Assembly (NCBI RefSeq): GCF_003466125.1
Contig: NZ_QSOC01000001.1
Location: 359,632 to 423,631 of the forward strand
Source: Collinsella sp. TM10-22
GTDB taxonomy: Bacteria > Actinomycetota > Coriobacteriia > Coriobacteriales > Coriobacteriaceae
Direction: 5' to 3'
Length of the DNA: 64,000 nt
The notes beneath the pieces are model-generated. The model was not told the origin of the DNA. It did not search any database and was given only the letters and a program-made list of their open reading frames with translations. The position numbers and the translations under genes are program-made. Below, piece by piece: positions 8,747-18,675 of this stretch. The number at the start of each line of letters is the position of its first letter. Within the stretch, counting starts at the first letter, position 1.

Positions 8747-9658
8747 TTACGCCACCTCGCCTTCCTGATCGGCATTCTCGTTGACTCCGGCGACCTCGGC
8801 CATGTAGGCCTCGCAGCACGCCTTGGCGACGGCGCGGACGCGCAGGATGTAGTTGGCACGCTCGACCGCGGACAGGGCGCCGCGGGCATCGAGCAGGTTG
8901 AAGGCATGACTGCACTTCATGACGCAGTCGTACGCCGGCAGCGGCAGCTTGCGCTCCAGGCAGGAATGGCATTCGGTCTCGTAGTCGTCAAACTTCTGAC
9001 GCATCATCTCGACGTTGGCGACCTCAAAGTTGTAAGCGCTGAACTCGCGCTCGTTCTCGAGGAACACGTCGCCATAGGTCATGGGCGTGCCGTCGGGCAG
9101 ATAGCTCCACACCAGGTCGTAAACGGAGTTGACACCCTGGGCGTACATGGCGATGCGCTCCAGGCCATAGGTGATCTCGACGGGCACGGGGTCGACCTCG
9201 ATGCCGCCCACCTGCTGGAAGTACGTAAACTGCGTGACCTCCATGCCGTTGAGCCAGACCTCCCAGCCAAGGCCCCAGGCGCCCAGCGTCGGGCTCTCCC
9301 AGTCATCCTCGACAAAACGGACGTCATGGTCGTTGGGGTCCAGGCCAATGGCGGCCAGCGAACCCAGGTAGAGCTCCTGGGCATTGACCGGCGAGGGCTT
9401 GATGAGCACCTGGAACTGATAGTAGTGCTGCATGCGGTTGGGGTTCTCGCCGTAGCGGCCGTCGGCGGGACGGCGGCAGGGCTGCGCATAGCAGGTGCGC
9501 CACTCGGCGGGACCGAGCGAGCGCAGCGTGGTCGCGGTGTGGAAGGTACCGGCACCGACCTCGGAGTCATAGGGCTGCATAATGACGCAGCCCTGCTCGC
9601 CCCAGTACTGCTGGAGGCGCAGGATGATGTCTTGGAAGGAAAGCGATGAAGCGTTCAT
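8747..9658 (-). CDS. glyQ: Glycyl-tRNA synthetase alpha subunit
   Basis: Catalytic alpha subunit of the heterotetrameric glycyl-tRNA synthetase, class II fold. The 303 residues include [32 protein letters not shown], the motif-2 region [19 protein letters not shown] and [19 protein letters not shown]. The C-terminal ~15 residues are variable. Only 59 bases separate its start from the lepB stop. That gap contains TATAGT but no convincing -35, so it may be read through from the trmD-lepB block or from a weak local promoter. Confidence 0.96.
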   Translation of the reverse strand: MNASSLSFQDIILRLQQYWGEQGCVIMQPYDSEVGAGTFHTATTLRSLGPAEWRTCYAQPCRRPADGRYGENPNRMQHYYQFQVLIKPSPVNAQELYLGSLAAIGLDPNDHDVRFVEDDWESPTLGAWGLGWEVWLNGMEVTQFTYFQQVGGIEVDPVPVEITYGLERIAMYAQGVNSVYDLVWSYLPDGTPMTYGDVFLENEREFSAYNFEVANVEMMRQKFDDYETECHSCLERKLPLPAYDCVMKCSHAFNLLDARGALSAVERANYILRVRAVAKACCEAYMAEVAGVNENADQEGEVA

Positions 9659-9717
9659 GCCTCTAATATCCCCTCGTCGAAACGATTACACGGTTAGGTA
9701 CTGTACTATAGCGGTTT

Positions 9718-10326
9718 TTAGTCGATAGCGCCGATACGGTTGAGCGGCCAGTAGCGAACAAGCGCCACAGCGATCAAATCAGAGCGATCGACGGGACCAA
9801 AGTAGCGTGAGTCGGCAGAGTTTTCGCGGTTGTCGCCCATCACCCACACGCAGTCGTCGGGGACGGTGTAGGGATAGCTCACCTGGGCGCCGGGCGCCTG
9901 GACCGAAAGCGGCCAGCTCATGCCGGTCGTATAATCCTCGTCGAGCGTCTGGCCGTCAACGACCACGTGTCCGTCCTGCAGGTCGACCGTCTGGCCGGAC
10001 GTGGCAATAACGCGCTTGACGAGAACATCGTGCTCGGAGGTGCCATCGGGGTTGTGGAATACCACAATATCGCCCTGTTTGACGGGCTGACCGAGCTCGA
10101 GGCTCACCTTTTGCGCCAGGATCTGGTCGCCAATCTCGATCGTGTCCTCCATGGAGCCGGTGGGCACCACAAAGGGCTCGATCACAAAGGTGCGGATCAA
10201 GAAGGTGGCGGCGAGCGCGATAAGAATGACTAAAACCCACTCCAGAGCACCACGTAAAGTGAAAACGGACCTTTCGCCAAAATCATGTTCGAGGTGAACC
10301 CGCTGACGCCCTTTATCATCCACCAT
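9718..10326 (-). CDS. lepB: Type I signal peptidase
   Basis: Membrane-anchored serine protease that removes signal peptides from exported proteins. One transmembrane segment (about residues 27-47) precedes the catalytic region. The Ser58 nucleophile is in VVPTGSMEDTI and Lys104 in VLVKRVIA, with the late GDNRENSADSRYFGPV box. The 202 residues make it a compact Gram-positive type enzyme. A GTG three codons upstream sits directly on the ribosome binding site, so I prefer the ATG at 10326, eight bases from AAGGGG. It begins one base after the trmD stop. Confidence 0.95.
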   Translation of the reverse strand: MVDDKGRQRVHLEHDFGERSVFTLRGALEWVLVILIALAATFLIRTFVIEPFVVPTGSMEDTIEIGDQILAQKVSLELGQPVKQGDIVVFHNPDGTSEHDVLVKRVIATSGQTVDLQDGHVVVDGQTLDEDYTTGMSWPLSVQAPGAQVSYPYTVPDDCVWVMGDNRENSADSRYFGPVDRSDLIAVALVRYWPLNRIGAID

Positions 10327-10327
10327 T

Positions 10328-11074
10328 CTATTCACCCCTTCCGGAAAGCAAATCTTGCGCGTAAGCGCGCTCTTCGGGCGTGAGCCGCGCCGTCTCGATC
10401 AGATCGGGTCGCCAGCGGCAGGTACGCTCAATGGCATTCTTACGGCGCCAGGCGTCAACCTTGGCATGATCGCCACTCACGAGCACCGGGGGCACACCCT
10501 CGCCGTTGAACTCGGCGGGACGGGTGTACTGCGCATATTCGAGCAGACCACCGTCCTCGGCGGTCGAGAACGACTCATCGACGTTGCTCATCTCGTCGCC
10601 CAGGGCGCCGGGAATCAGACGCACGACGGCATCGGACACGACCATGGCGGGGAGTTCGCCGCCCGTGAGCACATAGTCGCCGATCGACAGGCGCTCGTCG
10701 GCATACGCATAGGCACGCTCGTCGACACCTTCGTAACGGCTGCACACAAACAGCAGGCGCTCGCTTTTGAGCAGGCGCTCGGCCACATGCTGCGTAAAGG
10801 GCTCGCCGCACGGGGTGAAGAACACCACGGTGGGCTTGGGACCCTCGGAGCTAATAGCCTCGATGGCCTCGGCAATGGGCTCGACCTTCATGAGCATGCC
10901 CTGCCCGCCGCCATACGGCTCGTCATCGACGGTACGATGGCGATCGTGCGTCCAGTCGCGCAGGTTATAGGCCTTAAAATCAAAAAGGCCGGCCTTACGG
11001 GCGCGGCCCAAGATCGATGTGGACATGACGGGCTCAAACATCTCGGGAAAGACCGAAAGGGTCTCGATCAGCAT
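10328..11074 (-). CDS. trmD: tRNA (guanine-37-N1)-methyltransferase
   Basis: TrmD uses S-adenosylmethionine to methylate G37 next to the anticodon and so prevents +1 frameshifting. The knotted SPOUT fold is shown by VCSRYEGVDERA and SIGDYVLTGGELPA. The start of the protein, LIETLSVFPEMFEPV, and the DDEPYGGGQGMLMK segment are also conserved. Length is 248 residues, as usual. The ATG at 11074 follows GGGAGGT. It is part of an rpsP-khpA-rimM-trmD-lepB run. Confidence 0.97.
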   Translation of the reverse strand: MLIETLSVFPEMFEPVMSTSILGRARKAGLFDFKAYNLRDWTHDRHRTVDDEPYGGGQGMLMKVEPIAEAIEAISSEGPKPTVVFFTPCGEPFTQHVAERLLKSERLLFVCSRYEGVDERAYAYADERLSIGDYVLTGGELPAMVVSDAVVRLIPGALGDEMSNVDESFSTAEDGGLLEYAQYTRPAEFNGEGVPPVLVSGDHAKVDAWRRKNAIERTCRWRPDLIETARLTPEERAYAQDLLSGRGE

Positions 11075-11084
11075 GTTTACCTCC

Positions 11085-11606
11085 CTACTTGTCCATATCA
11101 ATCAAACCGTCCATAACGTGGACGGAAATTGTGCCCTGATCGGGAAGATCGAGCACAACCTGCTCGATCACGGGAATCAGTACCTCGCCGTACCGATCGC
11201 CCTCGACAACCCAAACATCGTTAGCGGGCGTCGACATGATCTCGACGATCGTGCCGAGCGAACCGAAGCGCTCGTCGACCACCTCACGACCCATCAGGTC
11301 GGTATAGGCAGCGTCGAGCGAATCGAGCTCAAAGTCGTCACGATTTGCCAGCACGTAGCATCCCGTGATGCCCTCGGCGGCCGTCAAGTCGTCAATGCCC
11401 TCAAACGAGACCAGATCGCCATCGCCCGCATCGGTGACGGACACGACCGTGCAAAAGCGGTCGCGCTTGAGCGCGGGCGGCGTCAGGGCGACGCGCATAC
11501 CCGGCTCTAATACAGAAGGAAGCCCCCGCAGCGGCTGCGCGAGGACCTCCCCCTTCCTTCCGTGCGGCTTGACCACACGGGCGATGTTTTTGTACTGGGA
11601 CCTCAA
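11085..11606 (-). CDS. rimM: 16S rRNA processing protein RimM
   Basis: RimM binds S19 and assists maturation of the 30S head. The 173 residues have the N-terminal beta-barrel signature VVKPHGRKGEVLAQPL, the linker segment FEGIDDLTAAEGITGCYVL and the C-terminal PRC-barrel LMGREVVDERFGSLGTIVE ending in IPVIEQVVLDLPDQ. The start is a TTG four bases after the khpA stop, without a clear Shine-Dalgarno sequence, which suggests translational coupling. Downstream trmD begins ten bases after it. Confidence 0.93.
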   Translation of the reverse strand: MRSQYKNIARVVKPHGRKGEVLAQPLRGLPSVLEPGMRVALTPPALKRDRFCTVVSVTDAGDGDLVSFEGIDDLTAAEGITGCYVLANRDDFELDSLDAAYTDLMGREVVDERFGSLGTIVEIMSTPANDVWVVEGDRYGEVLIPVIEQVVLDLPDQGTISVHVMDGLIDMDK

Positions 11607-11610
11607 GGTC

Positions 11611-11895
11611 CTAGCCCAGAACCTCTACCTCGACAGCAGTGTCGAGGCGAGCGGCCAGTGCACGGGCGAGCGTGCGAATGGCCTTGATGGTACGGCCACG
11701 ACGGCCGATGACCTTAGCGACGTCATCCTCGGCGACCGAAACCTCAATCGTAGAGGCTCCGTCACCATCGATGACCTCAAGGCTCACGGAATCCGGGTCG
11801 TCGACGATCTGAACAACGAGATATTCGACGAGATCGGCGATGCGATCTGAGAGCATTGCCTCACCCTCGAGCTGTGCAGCGTCAACCTCAGGCAC
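11611..11895 (-). CDS. khpA: KhpA-type single-KH-domain RNA-binding protein
   Basis: Small RNA-binding protein that in Gram-positive bacteria forms a complex with KhpB/Jag and influences cell size and division. The 94 residues contain the N-terminal AMLSDRIADLVEYLVVQIVD helix and the KH signature VIGRRGRTIKAIRTL with the GxxG loop. A GTG start is supported by GAGGAG six bases upstream. Its position between rpsP and rimM is the classic one. Confidence 0.92.
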   Translation of the reverse strand: MPEVDAAQLEGEAMLSDRIADLVEYLVVQIVDDPDSVSLEVIDGDGASTIEVSVAEDDVAKVIGRRGRTIKAIRTLARALAARLDTAVEVEVLG

Positions 11896-11898
11896 GAT

Positions 11899-12240
11899 TT
11901 ACTCCTCGGCGCCCTCAGCGGCCTCAGCGGCAGCCTTAGCGGCCTCGGCCTCTTTGGCGAGCTGCTTCTTGGACTTCTTGACGACGGTCTCGGTCTTCTC
12001 GCCCTCGTTGGCGGCCTTGACCAGAGCGGCGACGGCGTCGGTGAGCTGAGCGCCCTTGGACTGCCAGTCGGCGATCTTCTCGAGGTCGAGGTTGATGGTC
12101 TTGGGGGCGGTCATCGGGTTGTAGCGGCCAACCTCCTCGATGATACGACCGTCACGCGGGGCGCGGGAATCGGCGACGACGACACGGTAGTACGGACGCT
12201 TCTTAGCGCCGTGACGAGCAAGGCGAATCTTGACTGCCAA
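11899..12240 (-). CDS. rpsP: 30S ribosomal protein S16
   Basis: S16 helps assemble the 30S central and 5' domains. The 113-residue protein starts [20 protein letters not shown] and continues with [22 protein letters not shown], then an Ala/Glu/Lys-rich C-terminal tail of ~35 residues that is longer than in E. coli. The conserved first residues begin at a TTG at 12240, with GGAGGAG six bases upstream. This start replaces a longer open frame that has no support. First gene of the rpsP-khpA-rimM-trmD-lepB block. Confidence 0.96.
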   Translation of the reverse strand: MAVKIRLARHGAKKRPYYRVVVADSRAPRDGRIIEEVGRYNPMTAPKTINLDLEKIADWQSKGAQLTDAVAALVKAANEGEKTETVVKKSKKQLAKEAEAAKAAAEAAEGAEE

Positions 12241-12296
12241 AGGAAACTCCTCCAACCAAGCAGCTTTAGGCTGCAACTACAAACAAACAGTTGAAC

Positions 12297-12325
12297 ATAA
12301 TACGCCATCGACGCGGGCAGGTGAA
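12297..12325 (-). promoter_or_regulatory. Promoter of the rpsP block
   Basis: Minus strand: -35 TTCACC (12320-12325), 17-base spacer, -10 TATTAT (12297-12302). The expected start is ~50 bases before the rpsP TTG. Confidence 0.65.
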
Positions 12326-12429
12326 GTCCGTGAGACCAACTTCTTCGGTGTAGTCGAAGGCAAATCCATATCTTAGACAAGAATTCGCGATTTGCAAGCA
12401 CATCCACGCACCCCACATGAGCTGCGCGG

Positions 12430-12435
12430 TATACT
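12430..12435 (+). promoter_or_regulatory. -10 box directly in front of dinB
   Basis: TATACT ends six bases before the dinB ATG, which puts transcription start at or next to the ATG. No Shine-Dalgarno sequence is present, so the mRNA may be leaderless. Confidence 0.5.
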
Positions 12436-12441
12436 CATGCC

Positions 12442-13695
12442 ATGAAAAGACGCGAACATACATACGGTTATGAGGATGCTGCGGGTGTCACGCCGCCGCC
12501 CTGGACGGGACCGGCGGTGGGCCTCATGGACCTCGACGCGTTTTTTGCTGGCGTGGAGATGCTCGACCACCCCGAGTGGCGCGGCAAGCCGCTCATCGTG
12601 GGCGGTGACGCCGATTCTCGCGGTGTTGTATCGACCTGCTCCTACGAGGCGCGTCGCTTTGGCGTGCATTCCGCCATGCCCTCGGCCGAGGCACGGCGCC
12701 TGTGTCCGCAGGCCATTTGGACGCATGGGCATTTTGATCGCTACCGCGAGGTCAGCGCGCAGGTCATGGCGATTCTCGCCGACGAGACCCCGCGCGTTGA
12801 GCGCGTATCCATCGACGAAGCTTTTATCGATATCACACCGGGTCGCTTTGCGCCCGAAGACCCGCTACTGGTTGCACGGCGCATCAGCGATCGCGTGGCA
12901 GCGCTGGGAGTGACCTGCTCTATTGGCGTGGGCTGCAACAAGACGGTCGCAAAGATCGCAAGCGAGCGGGACAAGCCGTTCGGGCTGACCATCGTGCGCC
13001 CCGGAACCGAGCAGCGTTTTTTGGCCTCGCTGCCGGTATCTGCCATGAGCGGCATCGGGCGCTCGGCCGAGGAGCGACTGCGCCGCATGCGCATCTACAC
13101 GCTCGGCGAGCTGTCACGTGCACCGGAACTCACCTTGGCCTCTATTTTTGGTGTCAACGGCGAACGCATGCGCCAGCGTGCGCTGGGATTCGAGGTTTCC
13201 GAAGTCACGAGTCTTGATGAGGAACGCGAGGTTAAATCGGTGAGCAATGAGCGCACCTTTGCGAAAGATTTGACTGAGCGTGGGGACATCGAAGCGGCGA
13301 TTGCGCTGTTGGGAGAGTCAGTGGGACGCCGCCTGCGCCGTCAGGGACTAACGGGCGCCACGGTGACGCTCAAGCTCAAGTATTCGTATGGAAGCGGGCG
13401 AACGGCGCAGCGGCGGCTTCCCCACCCCACCGACGACGAGAATATCTTTGTTGCCGTGGCGCTCGAGCTGCTCGATAATATCTGGCAAGAAGGCATGCAC
13501 GTACGTCTGGCAGGTATCGGAATGAGCGACTTCAACCACCAAGGCGGTATCCAAACCGACCTGTTCTGCGAAGTCGATGACCGCGGGGCCCAATCGAGCG
13601 ACCGTCGCGACCTCTCAGTCGCCATCGACGCCGTCCGAGACAAATTCGGCGACACCGCCCTATCCTTCGGCCGCCAATCCCGCTTCAACGATTAA
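12442..13695 (+). CDS. dinB: DNA polymerase IV (Y-family)
   Basis: Error-prone translesion polymerase without proofreading. The 417 residues contain LMDLDAFFAGVE and the catalytic VSIDEAFIDIT, the palm/finger segment VSTCSYEARRFGVHSAMPS, SIGVGCNKTVAKIASERDKP, a helix-hairpin-helix region around SAMSGIGRSAEERL, and a little-finger domain. QTDLF close to the C-terminus fits the beta-clamp-binding motif QxxLF. It is the only plus-strand gene in the first 33 kb and sits alone between two minus-strand ribosome-related blocks. I see no clear LexA box at its start. Confidence 0.95.
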   Translation: MKRREHTYGYEDAAGVTPPPWTGPAVGLMDLDAFFAGVEMLDHPEWRGKPLIVGGDADSRGVVSTCSYEARRFGVHSAMPSAEARRLCPQAIWTHGHFDRYREVSAQVMAILADETPRVERVSIDEAFIDITPGRFAPEDPLLVARRISDRVAALGVTCSIGVGCNKTVAKIASERDKPFGLTIVRPGTEQRFLASLPVSAMSGIGRSAEERLRRMRIYTLGELSRAPELTLASIFGVNGERMRQRALGFEVSEVTSLDEEREVKSVSNERTFAKDLTERGDIEAAIALLGESVGRRLRRQGLTGATVTLKLKYSYGSGRTAQRRLPHPTDDENIFVAVALELLDNIWQEGMHVRLAGIGMSDFNHQGGIQTDLFCEVDDRGAQSSDRRDLSVAIDAVRDKFGDTALSFGRQSRFND

Positions 13696-13705
13696 CCGCC
13701 TTTAG

Positions 13706-13750
13706 GCAAAAAGAAAGCCGGGCAGGTGCGGAAAACCGCAACTGACCGGC
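13706..13750 (-). terminator. Terminator of the rplU-obgE-rsfS block
   Basis: Minus strand: GCCGG, CAG and TGCGG segments pair with their complements around a TTTT loop and are followed by TTTCTTTTTG. It lies between the convergent rsfS and dinB 3' ends and is oriented for rsfS. Confidence 0.75.
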
Positions 13751-13761
13751 GATATGCGTGA

Positions 13762-13793
13762 GGGTAGCTAAACCCCGTCTCAAATGAGCTACT
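13762..13793. repeat. GGGTAGCTAA-type palindromic repeat, copy 2 (short)
   Basis: A single shortened unit: GGGTAGCTAAA, then CCCCGTCTCAAAT, then GAGCTACT. Compared with the other copies, several bases of the AAAAAG tract are missing. Its end overlaps the stop codon of rsfS. Confidence 0.65.
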
Positions 13794-14247
13794 AGAGGAG
13801 GTTGAGGGGGAGCTGGGGGGCGTCGCCCCAGAGCTTTTCTAGGCGGTAGAAGTCGCGGGCTTCGGGAGTGAAGACGTGGACGACAACCGAACCGTAGTCC
13901 ATGAGCATCCAGGTCTTCTGCTCACGGCCCTCGATGGAGAACGGATGCTCGCCGCAAGCCTCGGCGACCTTCTCCTCGATCTCGTCGACGATCGAATCGA
14001 CTTGGCGGTTGTTGGTACCGGTGGCGAGCACAAAGTAGTCGCACACATCGGAAAGCTCGGTCAGGTCGAGCACCTGCACGTCCTCGCCCTTCTTGTCGTA
14101 GGCGGCCTGCGCGGCGGCGCGGGCGACATCCTCGGCGGCGACACCGCTCGCGGACAGCGAGGCGGCGGTGCGGTCGGACGTGGCGGCGAAGCTCTTGTGC
14201 TCCACACCCTCAAGAATCTGCTCGTCGGTCATGGTCTCGTCGGCCAT
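13792..14247 (-). CDS. rsfS: Ribosome silencing factor RsfS (Iojap family)
   Basis: RsfS binds L14 on the 50S subunit and blocks subunit joining when nutrients run low. The conserved domain begins around residue 40: AAYDKKGEDVQVLDL, then SDVCDYFVLATGTNNRQVDSI, then EGREQKTWMLMDYGSVVVHVF and REFY-like ARDFYRLEKLWGDA. About 35 residues of variable sequence precede it. AAAGAGG lies ahead of the ATG. Its place after yqeK and nadD is the usual order. Confidence 0.94.
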   Translation of the reverse strand: MADETMTDEQILEGVEHKSFAATSDRTAASLSASGVAAEDVARAAAQAAYDKKGEDVQVLDLTELSDVCDYFVLATGTNNRQVDSIVDEIEEKVAEACGEHPFSIEGREQKTWMLMDYGSVVVHVFTPEARDFYRLEKLWGDAPQLPLNLL

Positions 14248-14275
14248 GGAATACCTCTTTCTAGACGCACCCGAG

Positions 14276-14884
14276 CTAGCGCAGCTGGGCGTAATGGTTG
14301 TAAATCGTAATAGCCGTGGGATAAAGATAACGCCCGGTCTGAATCACATAGACCAGACCCTGCGCAAAACAGGAGAAGAACAACTCGTCGAGCGAGGACT
14401 TCCCCACCATCTTGCGCAGCGCATGGGCATAATCGCCGTGGCGGTTGGGTTCGATGGCATCGGCAACAAAGACCACCATATCGAGCGGCGTCATGTCGCA
14501 AGCGCCCACGGTGTGACGGTCGACAGCCTGAAAGACCGCTGGCGACAGCTCGGGAAAAAGCTGCGGAAGCTCATAGGCGGCAACCAGGCCATGCAAAAGC
14601 GGCGTCGCGGCAGACGGAGAGCCGGCAATCTTAATGCCATAATGCAAAGCGCGCGTGACCAGCTCGTCGTCGGAGAGCACCTTGTCCCAGTCATGGATCA
14701 GGCCGGCGGCGGCGGCATCAAAGCGGTCGACACCGTACACCTCGGCTAGGTGCAACGCAGTCTCGGCAACACCAAGCGAATGGACATAGCGATTGCGCTT
14801 ATCCTTCATGCGAACATCGAGCAGCCCATGAATACGCGCCAGCAGCGCGCGCTCATCGCCCTCAAACTGATCCTCTACCGGCAA
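14276..14884 (-). CDS. yqeK: YqeK family HD hydrolase (predicted Ap4A hydrolase)
   Basis: HD-domain metalloprotein of 202 residues. YqeK proteins hydrolyse diadenosine tetraphosphate symmetrically to ADP. Metal ligands are visible as RYVHSLGVAETALHLAEVYG and GLIHDWDK, with later LHGLVAAYEL and AVDRHTVGACDMTPLDMVVFVADAIEPNR. The start is TTG at 14884; an ATG nearby is out of frame. It lies 12 bases downstream of nadD, and the two genes form a conserved pair. Confidence 0.9.
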   Translation of the reverse strand: MPVEDQFEGDERALLARIHGLLDVRMKDKRNRYVHSLGVAETALHLAEVYGVDRFDAAAAGLIHDWDKVLSDDELVTRALHYGIKIAGSPSAATPLLHGLVAAYELPQLFPELSPAVFQAVDRHTVGACDMTPLDMVVFVADAIEPNRHGDYAHALRKMVGKSSLDELFFSCFAQGLVYVIQTGRYLYPTAITIYNHYAQLR

Positions 14885-14896
14885 CGTAGACCCCCA

Positions 14897-15574
14897 TCAC
14901 TCAAAATCTTTTTGACCCAGATCGGCATACAGCCCGCGTTTACGAATATAGCCGAGCACGGACTCGCTCGTAAGATAGCGCACGCTCATGCCGCGGGCAA
15001 CTCGCTTACGAATGTTGGTCGAGCTGATCGCCAGCGCCGGAATCTGGATATAGCGCACGTCGAACGGCAGACCCGACTCTTTGATTCGGGCACGCGCCGT
15101 ATCGATATCAAAGCCCGGTCGCGTCGCCGCAATAAAGGTAGCAAGCTCAGCGATTCGTTTGGCATCATGCCAGGTCACAATATCGATAATTGCGTCGGCG
15201 CCCGTAATAAAGTAGAGCTTTACCTGCGGCGGGTAAAAGTCGCGAAGGGCATGAAGCGTATCGGCCGTATAGGTTACGCCCGGACGGTCGATCTCGAACC
15301 GGCTCGCCAAAAAGGCCGGGTTCGCGGCGGTGGCGAGAACCGTCATGGCATAACGGTCCTCGGCGGGCGTCACCGGCTTGTCAAGCTTAAAGGCAGGCGT
15401 GCCCGCCGGCATAAAGAGCACGGCGTCCAAGTCGAGGGACTCGCGCGCCTGCTCAGCGGTCACCAGGTGTCCGTAATGGATGGGATCAAAGGTGCCACCC
15501 ATAATGCCAAGCTTAAACTCCTGCCCGTCCTCTAGAGGAAGCTCGGGCAGACCGATTCCACCGCGCAGCGACAT
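14897..15574 (-). CDS. nadD: Nicotinate-nucleotide adenylyltransferase
   Basis: Converts nicotinate mononucleotide and ATP to deamido-NAD in NAD synthesis. The nucleotidyltransferase signature GIMGGTFDPIHYGHLVTAEQ follows a ~20-residue N-terminal extension, and the ISSTNIRKRVARG motif is near the C-terminus. 225 residues, ATG start three bases after the obgE stop. Confidence 0.95.
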   Translation of the reverse strand: MSLRGGIGLPELPLEDGQEFKLGIMGGTFDPIHYGHLVTAEQARESLDLDAVLFMPAGTPAFKLDKPVTPAEDRYAMTVLATAANPAFLASRFEIDRPGVTYTADTLHALRDFYPPQVKLYFITGADAIIDIVTWHDAKRIAELATFIAATRPGFDIDTARARIKESGLPFDVRYIQIPALAISSTNIRKRVARGMSVRYLTSESVLGYIRKRGLYADLGQKDFE

Positions 15575-15577
15575 GGC

Positions 15578-17056
<1,479 letters not shown>

Positions 17057-17060
17057 CTAC

Positions 17061-17104
17061 AAAAAAGAGGGAGACCCTTGAATCCTAAAACTCAAGTGCC
17101 TCCC
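17061..17104 (-). terminator. Terminator or attenuator between rpmA and obgE
   Basis: GGGAGGCACTTGA and TCAAGGGTCTCCC (minus strand) pair with a few mismatches, followed by TCTTTTTTG. It ends ~17 bases before the obgE start, so it may set the ratio of ribosomal protein to obgE message. Confidence 0.7.
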
Positions 17105-17129
17105 ACATATGTGCTCTATGAAGGGTGAA

Positions 17130-17387
17130 TTACGCGTTCGCGAGCGGGCGTACGCTGACCCTGTGCTTGATACCCTTGTGGAACTCAACGGTACCGTCGA
17201 CCAGCGCGAACAGCGTGTCGTCCTTGCCACGGCCAACGTTCTCACCCGGGTGGATGTGCGTGCCGTGCTGACGGACGAGAATCGTGCCCGTGGTTACCGT
17301 CTGGCCGGCGAAGCGCTTCGTGCCAAGGCGCTGACCGCGGGAGTCACGGCCATTACGGGAGGAACCGAGTCCTTTTTTGTGTGCCAT
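17130..17387 (-). CDS. rpmA: 50S ribosomal protein L27
   Basis: L27 reaches the peptidyl-transferase centre with its N-terminus. 85 residues: [41 protein letters not shown] and [14 protein letters not shown]. The N-terminus begins directly with AHKK, without the extension that Firmicutes cleave off with Prp. It lies 33 bases downstream of rplU. Confidence 0.97.
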   Translation of the reverse strand: MAHKKGLGSSRNGRDSRGQRLGTKRFAGQTVTTGTILVRQHGTHIHPGENVGRGKDDTLFALVDGTVEFHKGIKHRVSVRPLANA

Positions 17388-17420
17388 TGTGTATACCTAC
17401 TCTTTCGTTACGAGTGTAAT

Positions 17421-17795
17421 CTACTCGGCGACGGGAGCCTCGGCAACAGCCTCGGCCTCTGCCTTGACAGCCTTCTTGGCGCGGGACGTAGCCTGGACCT
17501 TCACGATCTTCAGCTTGGTGAGCTGCTGACGATGACCCTTCAGACGACGATAGCGCTTACGCTTGTGGAACTTGAAGACCAGCTGCTTCTCGCCCTTGAA
17601 CTGCTCAACGATCTGAGCGGTAACCTTGGCCTTGGCCAGCTTGTCGGGATCGGTGACGATCTTCTTACCATCGTTGAGGAAGATGACCGGCAGGGTGACC
17701 TTGTCGCCCTCATTGCCCTCGATCTTCTCGACGGTGATGACATCGTCGGTGGCGACCTTGTACTGCTTGCCGCCCGTGTTAACGATTGCGTACAT
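17421..17795 (-). CDS. rplU: 50S ribosomal protein L21
   Basis: L21 binds 23S rRNA. 124 residues: MYAIVNTGGKQYKVATDDVI, then VFKFHKRKRYRRLKGHRQQL and the typical C-terminal TKLKIVKVQA, plus an Ala/Glu-rich tail of about 25 residues. The conserved start is the ATG at 17795; a longer open frame upstream adds seven unlikely residues. First gene of the rplU-rpmA-obgE-nadD-yqeK-rsfS run with a strong promoter. Confidence 0.97.
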   Translation of the reverse strand: MYAIVNTGGKQYKVATDDVITVEKIEGNEGDKVTLPVIFLNDGKKIVTDPDKLAKAKVTAQIVEQFKGEKQLVFKFHKRKRYRRLKGHRQQLTKLKIVKVQATSRAKKAVKAEAEAVAEAPVAE

Positions 17796-17837
17796 GTTTA
17801 CTTGCCCTTCATGCATCAGTTAGTGCAACAGCCGAAT

Positions 17838-17866
17838 ATAGTAGCAGGCGATAATACCCCCGTCAA
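17838..17866 (-). promoter_or_regulatory. Strong sigma-70-type promoter of rplU
   Basis: Minus strand: TTGACG (17861-17866), 17-base spacer, TACTAT (17838-17843). It overlaps the last codons of the upstream gene and gives a leader of ~35 bases. Confidence 0.8.
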
Positions 17867-18675
17867 CGAGTATGTGGAGCAAATCCACAAGTTCGCACAG
17901 GTATGGGGCTGACGAGTCGGCCCTCGTCGTCCTCGCATGCTTGATTCTGACGCTCGACATCGTAGGAGCAGATGGTCACGAGGTCTTGCATACCGGTGGA
18001 AACAATAGGTGCATCCACGCCCGGGGTCAAGCCCTGCAACAAAACATCAGCAGCGGAAAGCAAAATTTCCGGACGCATGGAGCCCTCGTTGTCGGCATGG
18101 GTGTCGAGCATGAGCACCAAATGGTCCGGGCGATCCCCCGCCGTGAGCTCATAGCCCACGAGCGTGTGATCCAAATCCAAGCGCTTGCTTTTTTTGCCGC
18201 GCGCGTAGTCGATGCCATGGTCCGCACGCAGTGCGTCGATCGCGCGACGCACCTCGTCGGCGCTTACGGGCGCCTCGGGATCCAAGTGCAGGTCAATGCG
18301 ATACGACAGGCGCGTGAGCTGCGCCGTCAACGCCGGCGTGCGCACGTCGATGTACGCCGCCTCAATGGGCGCCAGATCGGCCGGAGACGCCGCAGCCAGG
18401 CGCCCAAACGCCTCGTCGAGCGCCACGAACTCGGTCATAAACAGGTCATACCACTCGCAGGTCGACGACGTACCCACCGGTAGCGCCGAAGAGAAGCCCA
18501 CGCGCATGTGCGGAGAGAAGCCCTGCGTGACGGCATAGGGAAGTCCCGCACGGCGCACGATGCGCTCAATGGTATGGATTACTTCGAGATGGCCCAGGTA
18601 CTTAAGGCGATCGCGCTTGCCATAGCGAACACGAAGCCTAAAGAGCGTGGGGTTGTCGGTCAGGCGCTCACTCAT
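17863..18675 (-). CDS. Radical-SAM-linked protein (TIGR03936/DUF2344 family)
   Basis: 270 residues beginning LFRLRVRYGKRDRLKYLGHL, followed by RIVRRAGLPYAVTQGFSPHM and SSALPVGTSSTCEWYDLFM, the hallmark start of the DUF2344 family. These proteins accompany, or are fused to, a particular radical SAM protein and have no established function; ribosome or tRNA modification has been guessed. Its ATG overlaps the stop of that partner gene (ATGA), which indicates tight coupling and probably a complex. Confidence 0.88.
   Translation of the reverse strand: MSERLTDNPTLFRLRVRYGKRDRLKYLGHLEVIHTIERIVRRAGLPYAVTQGFSPHMRVGFSSALPVGTSSTCEWYDLFMTEFVALDEAFGRLAAASPADLAPIEAAYIDVRTPALTAQLTRLSYRIDLHLDPEAPVSADEVRRAIDALRADHGIDYARGKKSKRLDLDHTLVGYELTAGDRPDHLVLMLDTHADNEGSMRPEILLSAADVLLQGLTPGVDAPIVSTGMQDLVTICSYDVERQNQACEDDEGRLVSPIPVRTCGFAPHTR

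Noticed and set aside
6395..9649. Plus-strand open frame of 1084 codons
   Set aside because: Antisense to glyS and glyQ, whose products are unmistakable; composition reflects the opposite strand.
9659..9717. T-box riboswitch in front of glyQS
   Set aside because: The 59-base gap is too short and lacks a specifier loop or antiterminator.
12450..12475. Possible LexA box at the dinB start (CGAAC...GTT)
   Set aside because: The half-sites are eight bases apart rather than four and the second half is imperfect.
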